Assembly: GCA_964400735.1 (NCBI GenBank)
Contig: CAYNVQ010000015.1
Span: forward strand, 1 to 64,000
Length of the DNA stretch: 64,000 nucleotides
Origin: CAYNVQ01 sp964400735
Lineage (GTDB): Bacteria; Acidobacteriota; Aminicenantia; Aminicenantales; Aminicenantaceae
Direction: 5' to 3'
Position 1 is the stretch's first letter. Every line of letters begins with the position of its first letter. Positions 17,592-25,625 of this stretch are shown here, piece after piece. The translations under genes were made by a program, and so were the position numbers. Under the pieces are notes generated by a model that worked only from the letters and a program-made list of their open reading frames with translations, was not told where the DNA came from and made no database searches.

Positions 17592-18416
17592 TTACTCAGG
17601 CGTTTTTTCCGCAGCTCCGTAGGTTCGGGAGAAACGCTCCCGAGCTGAAGATATCATCCCGTCAATCTGGCTGTCCGAATGGTCGGGGTTGAAGTGAGAA
17701 AGATAAAGACTCCGGACAGCGGCCTCCTCGGCAAGTTTCGTTCCTTCCAACCAGGTGCTATGTCCCCAGCCCCTCTTCCCGGCTCCGTACTCGACGGGAG
17801 TAAAAGTGGCATCGTACACAAAAATGTCCGATCCGGCAGCAAATTCAGCGAGCTTTCCATCCATTCCAGCCTCCGGATGCTCTGTGTCGGTGGCCATGAC
17901 GATGGTCCCATCTTTGGATTGCATCTTGTAGGCGACACTTCCCTGGGGGTGGCGGAGAGGGCAAAAAGAAATCCGGCAGCCCCCTATCTCCAAGCCTTCC
18001 GGCGGAACTCTCTTGAATTCTTTCTTTGAGCGGGTCTCCTTGAATGGAATCGGAAAAAATCTTCCCCCCATGAGTCTCCTCAGCTGCCTCTCTGTTTCCT
18101 CCGCTGTGGTCTCGGCATAAACGGTCAACATCGTGTCAGCAGAATAAAGGGGCTCGAAAAAGGGAAGGCCTTGGATATGGTCGAGATGAAAGTGGGTAAG
18201 GAAAAGATGAAGCCGCAGCGGATTTCCCTGGTTCTTTCTTTGCAGGAATTCGCCCAGCCTCCTGATCCCTGTCCCGGCATCTATGGCGATAACCTGTCCG
18301 TCTGCGGTCTCTAAAGAAGCACAAGGTGTATGCCCCCCGTATTTGAACTGGTTCCTCCCAGAAACAGGACAAGATCCTCTCACTCCCCAAAATATCATAT
18401 CCGATGTTTTATCCAT
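17592..18416 (-). CDS. MBL-fold metallohydrolase, possible cyclic-nucleotide phosphodiesterase
   Basis: 274 residues with the metallo-beta-lactamase-fold motifs: HFHLDH near residue 95, CPLRHPQGSVAY, ATDTEH, and a C-terminal LSHFNPDHSD. The stretch HFHLDHIQGL fits the first ten positions of the class II cyclic-nucleotide phosphodiesterase signature as I remember it (HxHLDH, then an aliphatic residue); the next positions (PFF) do not. Its place directly upstream of a cNMP-gated channel and next to a CHASE2 cyclase supports cAMP hydrolysis, but RNase Z-like or other phosphodiester substrates cannot be excluded. The fold is certain; the substrate is inference. Confidence 0.8.
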   Translation of the reverse strand: MDKTSDMIFWGVRGSCPVSGRNQFKYGGHTPCASLETADGQVIAIDAGTGIRRLGEFLQRKNQGNPLRLHLFLTHFHLDHIQGLPFFEPLYSADTMLTVYAETTAEETERQLRRLMGGRFFPIPFKETRSKKEFKRVPPEGLEIGGCRISFCPLRHPQGSVAYKMQSKDGTIVMATDTEHPEAGMDGKLAEFAAGSDIFVYDATFTPVEYGAGKRGWGHSTWLEGTKLAEEAAVRSLYLSHFNPDHSDSQIDGMISSARERFSRTYGAAEKTPE

Positions 18417-18454
18417 TTCTATCCTTTATCTTTTTTTTACAAAATTATCTTTCC

Positions 18455-18463
18455 ATTATAACA
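18455..18463 (-). promoter_or_regulatory. extended -10 promoter of the MBL hydrolase/bCNG channel genes
   Basis: Minus strand TGTTATAAT: a perfect -10 with the TGn extension, and no good -35. The leader would be about 30 nt before the ATG at 18416. Confidence 0.5.
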
Positions 18464-18629
18464 AACCTGAACTATTCATAAAGAATGTCGGCACTTGTTT
18501 GCCTACGACCTCGACTCATGAACAATCCCAGTACTCCCGTTCTCCATCCCTATTATTTTTTCACTTTCTCACATTCAAGAAACCATTCAGGGACAGCTCG
18601 AGCGGCATCGGAGAATTCACTTTTGGTTT

Positions 18630-20711
18630 TCATTTTGTTTTCAAGTCATAAATCCCGTCCCAATCATCGGGAGGCGGATTTTGCCGAAAACTTTGGATGC
18701 GGGAAATGTACACCGAAGATAATTTATCCTCTTTATCCTTGCCGAACAAATCCAAGGCTTCAGCCCAGTTCTTCCTGCGGTAGAAATCCAGAGCCAAGTG
18801 GAAATTTTCTACTTTCTTCAGCATTTCGGGTGTAGTCTGACTCTTCTCGCCTAACACTTGATACACGCGCTCCGGTTTACTTTTTCCCACCACCCGGATA
18901 AGGTCAACCTCTCTAGCCAAAATAACATCCTTGGCCATCAGATATGTGCTCTCCCCGACCAGGATGGGAATCCCATACTGCTTGCAGGCGCCTTCGAGCC
19001 GGGAGGCCAGGTTGATGGTATCCCCCATGGCCGTGTAATCGAAACGGCTGTGGGAGCCCATGTTGCCCACCACCGCCGGTCCCGAATTGACCCCGATGCG
19101 CACGGACAGCTCATGGCCGTAGTCTTTCCTGAACACAGGACGCAGCTCAGCCAGCCTTTTCTGGCACTCGAGCGCAGAACGGCAGGCCCTCATCGCATGA
19201 TCGGGTTGGTCCAGCGGGGCATTCCAGAAGGCGATGATGGCATCCCCTTCGTATTTATCCAGCGTCCCCCCGGTGGAAAGGATGATATCGGTCATCTCGG
19301 AGAGATAGTCATTCAACAGGTTCACCAGTCCTTCGGGCGACAGTCCTTCCGAAATGGACGTAAACCCGGCAACATCGGAGAAAAAGGAAGAAATCACCCT
19401 TTTTTCACCGCCCAAACGCAGGAGGGAGGGGTTTTCCAATACCCTCTCGATGACATCGGGACTGAGATAATACCGGAAAGCGTTCTTGATGAAACGCTTC
19501 TGCCGGCCTTCGATACTGTAGTTGAGGACCATGGCCGAAGTAAAAGCTATCACTGCGACAAAAACAGGGGAGACAAACTCGAGCCAATATCCTGAAACGA
19601 GGGCCAGACAAGCTGCTCCTGCGGGAAGGGCGAGGCAGAAAATGGCAAAGGGAACGGTCATCCAAATTTTCTTCAGAACCGAGGTTCCCATTGATGTGAT
19701 AAATGACAGCACGGCAAGAAAAAGGAGAAAAACCGGTAGCGAAGGGATCAGGATGAAATCCTTTTGGAGAAGATTATCCAGGGCCGTGGCTAATATCTCG
19801 ACTCCTGGGCATACAGGGCTGAACGGCGTCGGCCGAAGATCCAGTATTCCCGGTGCGCTCCCTCCGATCAAAACGACCTTTCCTTTGAACTCCTCCGGAG
19901 GAACCTGCGGCTGTCTTCCTTCCTGCAATCTGGCAAAAGAATTGATGATAGCAGCAATAGAATAGCTAGCATAGGTGCCTTTTTTTCCGTAATAACGAAT
20001 GATCATCTGCTTGGACGGATCCAGGGGAACGTCAGCCGGATTCAAGTCCTGATCGAGATATTCAGCTAGGGCAAGGGGTATCGAAGGCAAAAACGCCCCA
20101 TCCAAAGAAAACACGAGGGGCAGCCGGCGAAAAACTCCATCCTTGTCCTGGATAAATGTCGAATTCCCGACTCCCCGGGCCGCCTTTAGAAGATTTTCTA
20201 CCGGGAGCGAAGCGGATTCCATCGGCAGGGCAATCTTGTAGAGGGCCGGTGTCGGGGAGATAAAGAATGTCTTCAGAAAAGGCAGAGAAGGCTCCTCGAT
20301 ATCTTTTTCGGTTTTGCTTAAGGAGATGGGAATAAACACATTCCCGGATGCGGCCAATGAATCGGCAAGAGCTTGGTCATCATCCACGCCATAGAGCGAA
20401 TCCTCGGAAAAAACGAAATCCAGGAAAACGGCTTTGGCTCCTCCCTGCCGGCAGTATTCGAGGATGTAGGAATACATAGCACGCGGCCAGGGCCAGGGAA
20501 CACCTTGTTGTTCATATACGTCAAGGCTGTCCTGATCCACCAGAAAGATGACGATGTCCTCGCTCGCCTTAGCAGGGGAGGAAAAGAGGCGGAGCCTCAG
20601 ATCCCAAGTTTTCCATTCCCAGACGTCGAAAAAATGGACCAGATGGAGAACCGCGGCCAGGGCAAAAACCGCCGCACCGATTACAAGGCCTCTACCCAGT
20701 TTACTTCTCAT
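18630..20711 (-). CDS. CHASE2-domain class III adenylate cyclase
   Basis: 693 residues. An N-terminal membrane segment (about 9-27) is followed by a periplasmic CHASE2 domain to about 330 (IVIFLVDQDSLDVY, PWPWPR, KAVFLDFVFSE), then three membrane helices (about 335-410), then a class III cyclase from about 438. The cyclase shows both metal aspartates (FFSDVAGFT, DKYEGD), the Lys/Asp adenine-specifying pair (DKYEGD, FDYTAMGD) and the Asn/Arg pair (INLASRLE). A short helical tail of about 70 residues ends the protein. It should make cAMP in response to an extracytoplasmic signal. The ATG at 20711 is preferred to a TTG one codon upstream. Confidence 0.92.
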   Translation of the reverse strand: MRSKLGRGLVIGAAVFALAAVLHLVHFFDVWEWKTWDLRLRLFSSPAKASEDIVIFLVDQDSLDVYEQQGVPWPWPRAMYSYILEYCRQGGAKAVFLDFVFSEDSLYGVDDDQALADSLAASGNVFIPISLSKTEKDIEEPSLPFLKTFFISPTPALYKIALPMESASLPVENLLKAARGVGNSTFIQDKDGVFRRLPLVFSLDGAFLPSIPLALAEYLDQDLNPADVPLDPSKQMIIRYYGKKGTYASYSIAAIINSFARLQEGRQPQVPPEEFKGKVVLIGGSAPGILDLRPTPFSPVCPGVEILATALDNLLQKDFILIPSLPVFLLFLAVLSFITSMGTSVLKKIWMTVPFAIFCLALPAGAACLALVSGYWLEFVSPVFVAVIAFTSAMVLNYSIEGRQKRFIKNAFRYYLSPDVIERVLENPSLLRLGGEKRVISSFFSDVAGFTSISEGLSPEGLVNLLNDYLSEMTDIILSTGGTLDKYEGDAIIAFWNAPLDQPDHAMRACRSALECQKRLAELRPVFRKDYGHELSVRIGVNSGPAVVGNMGSHSRFDYTAMGDTINLASRLEGACKQYGIPILVGESTYLMAKDVILAREVDLIRVVGKSKPERVYQVLGEKSQTTPEMLKKVENFHLALDFYRRKNWAEALDLFGKDKEDKLSSVYISRIQSFRQNPPPDDWDGIYDLKTK

Positions 20712-20856
20712 CAACCCGACTCCGATACTCCATGATTTTTTCCAGACATCTCATTCACGAGCCCATCCTAAAAAAAAGATGGGATGGCTTCACTGGTATC
20801 CGCAAAGCCTCTTTGTTTGGTTTTATCCTAAAATAATGTGTAATCGAACATGAGCA

Positions 20857-20916
20857 AAGGCGAAGGGAAATGTCGGAGCGGCATTGAACTAGAGCGAAGA
20901 TATTTCCATTCGCCTT
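20857..20916. repeat. dispersed hairpin repeat, family B, copy 1
   Basis: 15-bp arms (20857-20871 and 20902-20916) pair at 14 of 15 positions around a 30-nt loop. The left arm and the bases after it match copy 2 at 22496 at 23 of 27 positions. It lies between the M48 protease and CHASE2 cyclase genes. Confidence 0.65.
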
Positions 20917-20971
20917 AAGCTGATAAATCATTCCCATCTTTTCGGGACTTCATTCATTATTCGAATGGCAT

Positions 20972-21892
20972 TCAGTTCAGCGTTTTCATGACCTTCTGGA
21001 AGCGCGAGGTCCTCTCCACGTCTGTGGAATGCAATGACTCCAGAGAAGAAATCTCTTTTTTTGCCCTTTCGATTCTGTCCTCGGCAGATGGATGGGTTTT
21101 GAACCATCCCAATCCTGATTCCGCCGAATGGTCGCCGACCATCGTGTTCAGAAACTCCAACAACCCGTCGGCATTGTACCCGGTCAGGCTGGCGGTCTTT
21201 ACCGAAAGCTTATCCGCTTCGTACTCATATTTGCGGTCATATCCCCTTTCGATCAGACTCTCGGCAATATCCCCCAGGACATTCTCGAAAATATCGGTCA
21301 GTTGAGCCAATTTTTCAGGACCGTATCTCTGGATGGCCTCCTCTCCGATGATGGAAAAGGCATCGAGCAAACGAGATTTTTTTATCGATTGAAGCCCATG
21401 TTTGGCGCTCACGTGTCCCACCTCATGGGCCAGAATACAGCCGAGAGATTCCTCATCCGGGCAGCGCTTCAAAAGACCCTTGGTGATAAAAATGAAGCCT
21501 CCGGGCGCGGCCATCGCATTGACCTCCTCGGTGTCCAGGATCAAAAAGTGGTAGCCGGCATAGGTTTCGGGGCGGTCGCTGTAGATGGAAACGGCGTTCC
21601 CAATCTGGTTGACATATTTGGTCAAGACATCATTCTTGTAGACCGGATACCGCGTGAGGATCATGGCCGATACGGCCCGCCCGATGTAATATTCCTCTTC
21701 CTCGGTGATATCGGCGAAGCTGTTTCGAACCGCCTTGGTCACCTTTTCGGCCGTCTCCACATCCCTGCTCGTGATTTTTCCTCCGGTCAGTGTCCCGATC
21801 TGGTCCTTAACAGCTGAACAACTCCCGAAAAGAACGGCTGAGGCCAAAAGTCCAATTGAAATGACCGATAATCTTGACTTTTTGCAGCTCAT
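20972..21892 (-). CDS. M48-family zinc metalloprotease, probable lipoprotein
   Basis: 306 residues. The N-terminal signal ends in a lipobox-like FGSC at about residue 24, so periplasmic membrane attachment is likely. The zinc site HEVGH is at about 156-160, with the third ligand probably Glu in EYEADKLS. Preceding GGFIFITKGLLKRC is typical of the M48 BepA/LoiP/YggG type peptidases that work on outer-membrane protein quality control. Its start overlaps the stop of the SH3b gene as ATGA, so the two are probably co-translated and act together. Confidence 0.9.
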   Translation of the reverse strand: MSCKKSRLSVISIGLLASAVLFGSCSAVKDQIGTLTGGKITSRDVETAEKVTKAVRNSFADITEEEEYYIGRAVSAMILTRYPVYKNDVLTKYVNQIGNAVSIYSDRPETYAGYHFLILDTEEVNAMAAPGGFIFITKGLLKRCPDEESLGCILAHEVGHVSAKHGLQSIKKSRLLDAFSIIGEEAIQRYGPEKLAQLTDIFENVLGDIAESLIERGYDRKYEYEADKLSVKTASLTGYNADGLLEFLNTMVGDHSAESGLGWFKTHPSAEDRIERAKKEISSLESLHSTDVERTSRFQKVMKTLN

Positions 21893-22377
21893 CTGGCTCC
21901 TCCGAACTCGGCCAGTTTTCCTTCTACCAGAAATCTCCGCAGCTCATCGGGAGAGACTTTGATCTTGAGCATACGGTCGACCTCTAAAAAATTCATTTCT
22001 TTGTTCCGATTCTTGTATTCTTCTTCGACCTGCTTATTGAAACCTTTCCCGGCCAGGGCTACCTCTTCAGTTGTGGCCCTAGTCTTGAGGGTCTGATCCA
22101 TAGCCGCGACGGCGAATTTTCCGGTCTGTACCGCACTGGAATGGACCCATCCCTCGATCCCTTTGGCCGTCCTCACCTTGAACCATCCCCCCTCCGATGC
22201 TATCTGGGTAACGCCCTCTCCGGCCTGAAGAGTGGCCACTGCAGGGGAATAAAACTTCGGTTCCTTCCTCACATAGGTGGTTTGGACCTTCACAAACAAA
22301 GTTTGGGCAAAAAGTACGGCGACGCACACAACGGCCAATCCGATAAAAAATAGCCTGAATCGGGATCTCTTGCTCAT
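21889..22377 (-). CDS. SH3b-domain protein, exported
   Basis: 162 residues. An N-terminal hydrophobic segment (about 8-25) serves as signal or anchor. About 28-85 is a bacterial SH3 domain (TTYVRKEPKFYSPAVATL ... GIEGWVHSSAVQ). The C-terminal part is helical and charged, with no known motif. SH3b domains usually bind peptidoglycan or mediate protein contacts; here the coupling with an M48 protease suggests a targeting partner. I chose ATG 22377, with AAGGAGG 5 to 6 nt before it, over a GTG at 22383 that overlaps that site. Confidence 0.82.
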   Translation of the reverse strand: MSKRSRFRLFFIGLAVVCVAVLFAQTLFVKVQTTYVRKEPKFYSPAVATLQAGEGVTQIASEGGWFKVRTAKGIEGWVHSSAVQTGKFAVAAMDQTLKTRATTEEVALAGKGFNKQVEEEYKNRNKEMNFLEVDRMLKIKVSPDELRRFLVEGKLAEFGGAR

Positions 22378-22495
22378 AAACACCTCCTTACATCTCCTTT
22401 GCTTAATTATTATTCCTCTTTTTTATGTTCAATACATTACAAACAACAAATCATGGGCATCGTCCCAGATTGACACGAAATAAAATCGATACAAT

Positions 22496-22532
22496 GGCGC
22501 ACGGAAATTTCGGAGCGACATTTCCTTGCGCC
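22496..22532. repeat. dispersed hairpin repeat, family B, copy 2
   Basis: 13-bp arms (22496-22508 and 22520-22532) pair at 12 of 13 positions around an 11-nt loop containing TTCGGAGCGAC. It is related to copy 1 at 20857 and lies between the SH3b and RecD2 helicase genes. Confidence 0.65.
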
Positions 22533-22571
22533 ATAGGTCGATCGTTCATTTCCGCCGCACTGGGACAACCT

Positions 22572-24788
22572 CTAATCATTAACCTTCTCATGGAGATCAT
22601 GGATATCGATCAATTTTTCTTTCAGCAAACAATTACGCTTTATCGGTTTATCGTTTTTGATGGCTATGTGAAGAGCCTTGAAGGTTCCGACGATCACACA
22701 CAGCCGCTTGGCCCGGGTCAAGGCCGTGTAGAAGAGGTTCCTCTGGAGCATGATGAAATGCTGGGTCATGAGCGGCATCACTACGGCCTGGTATTCGCTT
22801 CCCTGGGATTTATGAACGGATATGGCATAGGCCAGGGTAAACTCGTTGGCTTCTTCCCTCTCGTACTTGACCATTTTTCCGTCATAGTCCACGAAAAACC
22901 TGTAATTCCTCCGGTCGATGTCGACCACCATCCCGATATCACCGTTGAAAATCTCCTTTTCATAGTTATTCCGGACCTGCATCACTTTATCATGTATCCG
23001 GATCTCCCGGCTACCCAATTTGAGGCCTTCCTGGTACTTATTGAGTCGTTTTTGAAGCTCTGCGTTCAGATTATCCACACCCACCAATCCCCGGTACATG
23101 GGGCTGATAACCTGGATGTCGGAGGAGAGCGCTTTGACGCCTAGCCTCTGAGGAATGCTGTAACCACAGAGTTTCATGATGGTGGAGAAGGCCTTCTTCT
23201 CGTCGTTCTGGGGAATGAAGTAGAAATCGGCTGTCTTATCTCCCCGGGCCGGGAAGATCAAAGATTCGCCCTGATTGACCCGGTGAGCATTTTGAACGAT
23301 CAGGCTGTCTTTTTCCTGGCGAAAGATCTCATTGAGGACTACGACCTCTACTTTCTGGCTCTCGATGATATCGCGGAGCAGGCATCCCGGTCCCACGGAG
23401 GGCAGCTGGTCCTTGTCCCCGACCAAAATCAAGCGCATCGATTCCGGTACAGCTTTCAAAAGATGGAACATCAAAGGCAGGTCCACCATGGAGAACTCAT
23501 CGACGATCAAGGCCTCTCCTTCCAGCGGGTGGTCTTCTCCCTTACGAAAGCTCCCCTGTTTGGGCAAAAATTCGAGGGTGCGGTGGATGGTTTTTGCCGG
23601 ATGGTCGGTCGCCTCGAAAAGCCTCTTGGCCGCCCTCCCTGTCGGTGCGGCCAAAAGCACCTTTCTCCCCCACCTGTGGAACAGCTCCACTACGGCTTTA
23701 ACGATGGTCGTCTTTCCTGTTCCTGGGCCGCCGGTAATAACCAGGATCTTCTTGGAGAAGCTTTCCTTGATGGCCTGTTTCTGGGCTTCCGAAAATTGCA
23801 GGTTCAAACTTTTCTCGATTTCAGCACAAGCCACCCCCACATCAAAGGGCGGTGTTCGAATCGGGATTCGGGATAGTTTATAGATATTTCTAACGACATC
23901 CTGTTGTGCCTCATAAAAAAAAGGAAGATAAAGGGCCGAATCGCCGTTCAATTTTTCAGCTACGACCGAGCGCTGTTTTATCAGAGACTGGAGAGAACGA
24001 TCGAAATCAGCCTCCTGTTGGATCTCCAGCTCCTGCAGGCAGTTTTTTCTCAAGTCCTTCTCCAGGGAAAAAACATGTCCCTGTTCGTTATCCTTTTCCA
24101 GCAGATACCGGACGTAAGCCTTGATTCTTTCCGGAGATTGGGGATCCAAACCCAGCTTCAAGGCCATTTGATCGGCCGTCTTGAATCCTATCCCCCAAAT
24201 ATCATGGCAGGCTTGATAAGGATTTGTCTTCAGGACATGGAAAGACTTGTCTCCGTAATGCCGATAAATCTTTGTGGCCAGGGCTGTCGAGATGTTGTGC
24301 TCTTGAAGAAAAATGATGAGTTCCCGGATATCTTCATGCTCGGCCCAGGATTTCTTGATTTCTCGGAGTTTTACCGGACCTATGCCTTCTATCACTCTCA
24401 GTTTATCCGGATTATGGGTCAAGATGTCGATTGTCCTTTCCCCGAATTTCCGAACGATACTCTTGGCCAGAACCGGCCCCACCCCCCAGATCAAGCCCGA
24501 AGAGAGGAATTTTTCGATGCCTTTGACAGAGGAAGGGAGAACGGGTAAAAAGCTCTCCACCTTGAACTGGTTGCCGAATTTCGGATTGGCCTCCCATTTT
24601 CCTTTGAGTTTTAAAAACTCCCCCGGTGACAGAGGAGGGAAAGATCCGACGATGCTTATGTTTTGACCGTCGGCGAGAGAAAATCGGCACACAGTATACC
24701 CGGTATCCGGGCTGTAAAACACGATCCGTTCTATAATCCCTTCAAGGAGTTCCGGTTCCGATGTTCCGATTTCCAACTTATATTTCAA
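22572..24788 (-). CDS. recD2: RecD2/TraA-type ATP-dependent DNA helicase
   Basis: 738 residues. An OB-like N-terminal part comes first, then helix-hairpin-helix elements (NPDKLRVIEGIGPVKLREI, CHDIWGIGFKTADQMALKLG), then SF1 helicase motifs: Walker A ITGGPGTGKTTI at about 350, Walker B LIVDEFSM, GDKDQLPSVGPG, and the UvrD-like C-terminal motif AISVHKSQGSEYQAVV. This is the RecD2 architecture, a 5'-3' helicase acting outside RecBCD. Length matches the family. The start is a TTG at 24788 with AAGG-rich sequence before it. It follows the SAM hydrolase gene by 35 bp and is probably in its transcript. Confidence 0.94.
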   Translation of the reverse strand: MKYKLEIGTSEPELLEGIIERIVFYSPDTGYTVCRFSLADGQNISIVGSFPPLSPGEFLKLKGKWEANPKFGNQFKVESFLPVLPSSVKGIEKFLSSGLIWGVGPVLAKSIVRKFGERTIDILTHNPDKLRVIEGIGPVKLREIKKSWAEHEDIRELIIFLQEHNISTALATKIYRHYGDKSFHVLKTNPYQACHDIWGIGFKTADQMALKLGLDPQSPERIKAYVRYLLEKDNEQGHVFSLEKDLRKNCLQELEIQQEADFDRSLQSLIKQRSVVAEKLNGDSALYLPFFYEAQQDVVRNIYKLSRIPIRTPPFDVGVACAEIEKSLNLQFSEAQKQAIKESFSKKILVITGGPGTGKTTIVKAVVELFHRWGRKVLLAAPTGRAAKRLFEATDHPAKTIHRTLEFLPKQGSFRKGEDHPLEGEALIVDEFSMVDLPLMFHLLKAVPESMRLILVGDKDQLPSVGPGCLLRDIIESQKVEVVVLNEIFRQEKDSLIVQNAHRVNQGESLIFPARGDKTADFYFIPQNDEKKAFSTIMKLCGYSIPQRLGVKALSSDIQVISPMYRGLVGVDNLNAELQKRLNKYQEGLKLGSREIRIHDKVMQVRNNYEKEIFNGDIGMVVDIDRRNYRFFVDYDGKMVKYEREEANEFTLAYAISVHKSQGSEYQAVVMPLMTQHFIMLQRNLFYTALTRAKRLCVIVGTFKALHIAIKNDKPIKRNCLLKEKLIDIHDLHEKVND

Positions 24789-24823
24789 CCTTTTTTCCTT
24801 ATCGCTCTCGAAGGAAGGACAAT

Positions 24824-25624
24824 TTATCCCGGAACGATCCTCACCGTATCTCCCGGTGCTGCGGTCAGCACTATTTCTGCCGATCCCTCCCGCACGGCTA
24901 TCTCGATAAGATCAAGACTTCCGGGCAGGAAAAGAAGTTCTCCTCTCTCGACGAAGGCATAGCTTTTTTCGAAACGGGTGATTTCTTTCCCGTTTATCGA
25001 GCAAATCAACTTTTTCTCCCCGCCGATCTCCTGGAGACGATATGTTTCCTCGACTGGGATATTCGTGACCAGGTTGCCAAATTTATCTGAATAGACGACC
25101 TGACCGTCTATCCCCCCTTTCTCCACGCGCGATTTCTGCATCCTATTCCTTTTGTAATCCGAGACTTCCGGCCCGAACGCGACCAAGGACTTCCCCCTGC
25201 TTATCCAGGCCGCCACAGGCGCCATTTTATCGCGTCCATCGAATGTGGCCTTCGTGAAAGGCAAAAAATACCGGGTATTGGTGACCTCGACCATCCTCTT
25301 TATCTTTTGACCCTCCAAAGCCGGAGCCAGCACACCGTTATCCGGAGAGATAAAAACATAATCATCCGTTTCGGCCGCTATAATCTTCCGTGATGATCCC
25401 ACTTCCGGATCCACGATGACCAAAAAGATCGTGTGGGAAGGATAGTATCGGTATGTCGCATCCAAAATGAAGCCTCCGGCCAGGATATTGAATGAAGGAA
25501 CACGATGGCTGATGTCTTCAATCCGAACAGAAGGATTAATATTGGCGATAACTCCTTTTATGGAACCTACGAAAAAGTCCTTTTCTCCGAAATCCGTAAT
25601 GAGAGCGATCAAAGGATATTTCAT
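24824..25624 (-). CDS. SAM hydroxide adenosyltransferase family (DUF62) protein
   Basis: 266 residues. ALITDFGEKDFFVGSIKGVI at the N terminus, DISHRVPSFNILAGGFIL and VIVDPEVGSSRK are hallmarks of the S-adenosylmethionine hydrolase/chlorinase-fluorinase family. Members without a halide pocket split SAM to adenosine and methionine with water, the probable activity here. The ATG at 25624 starts right at the conserved N terminus and sits one base after the stop of the upstream gene; an in-frame ATG at 25657 would add 11 residues and overlap that gene. Confidence 0.88.
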   Translation of the reverse strand: MKYPLIALITDFGEKDFFVGSIKGVIANINPSVRIEDISHRVPSFNILAGGFILDATYRYYPSHTIFLVIVDPEVGSSRKIIAAETDDYVFISPDNGVLAPALEGQKIKRMVEVTNTRYFLPFTKATFDGRDKMAPVAAWISRGKSLVAFGPEVSDYKRNRMQKSRVEKGGIDGQVVYSDKFGNLVTNIPVEETYRLQEIGGEKKLICSINGKEITRFEKSYAFVERGELLFLPGSLDLIEIAVREGSAEIVLTAAPGDTVRIVPG

Positions 25625-25625
25625 A

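Noticed and set aside
20762..20782. CCCATC/GATGGG hairpin with a poly-A loop, considered as a terminator
   Set aside because: Only 6 bp of stem and no T-run after it on the relevant strand.
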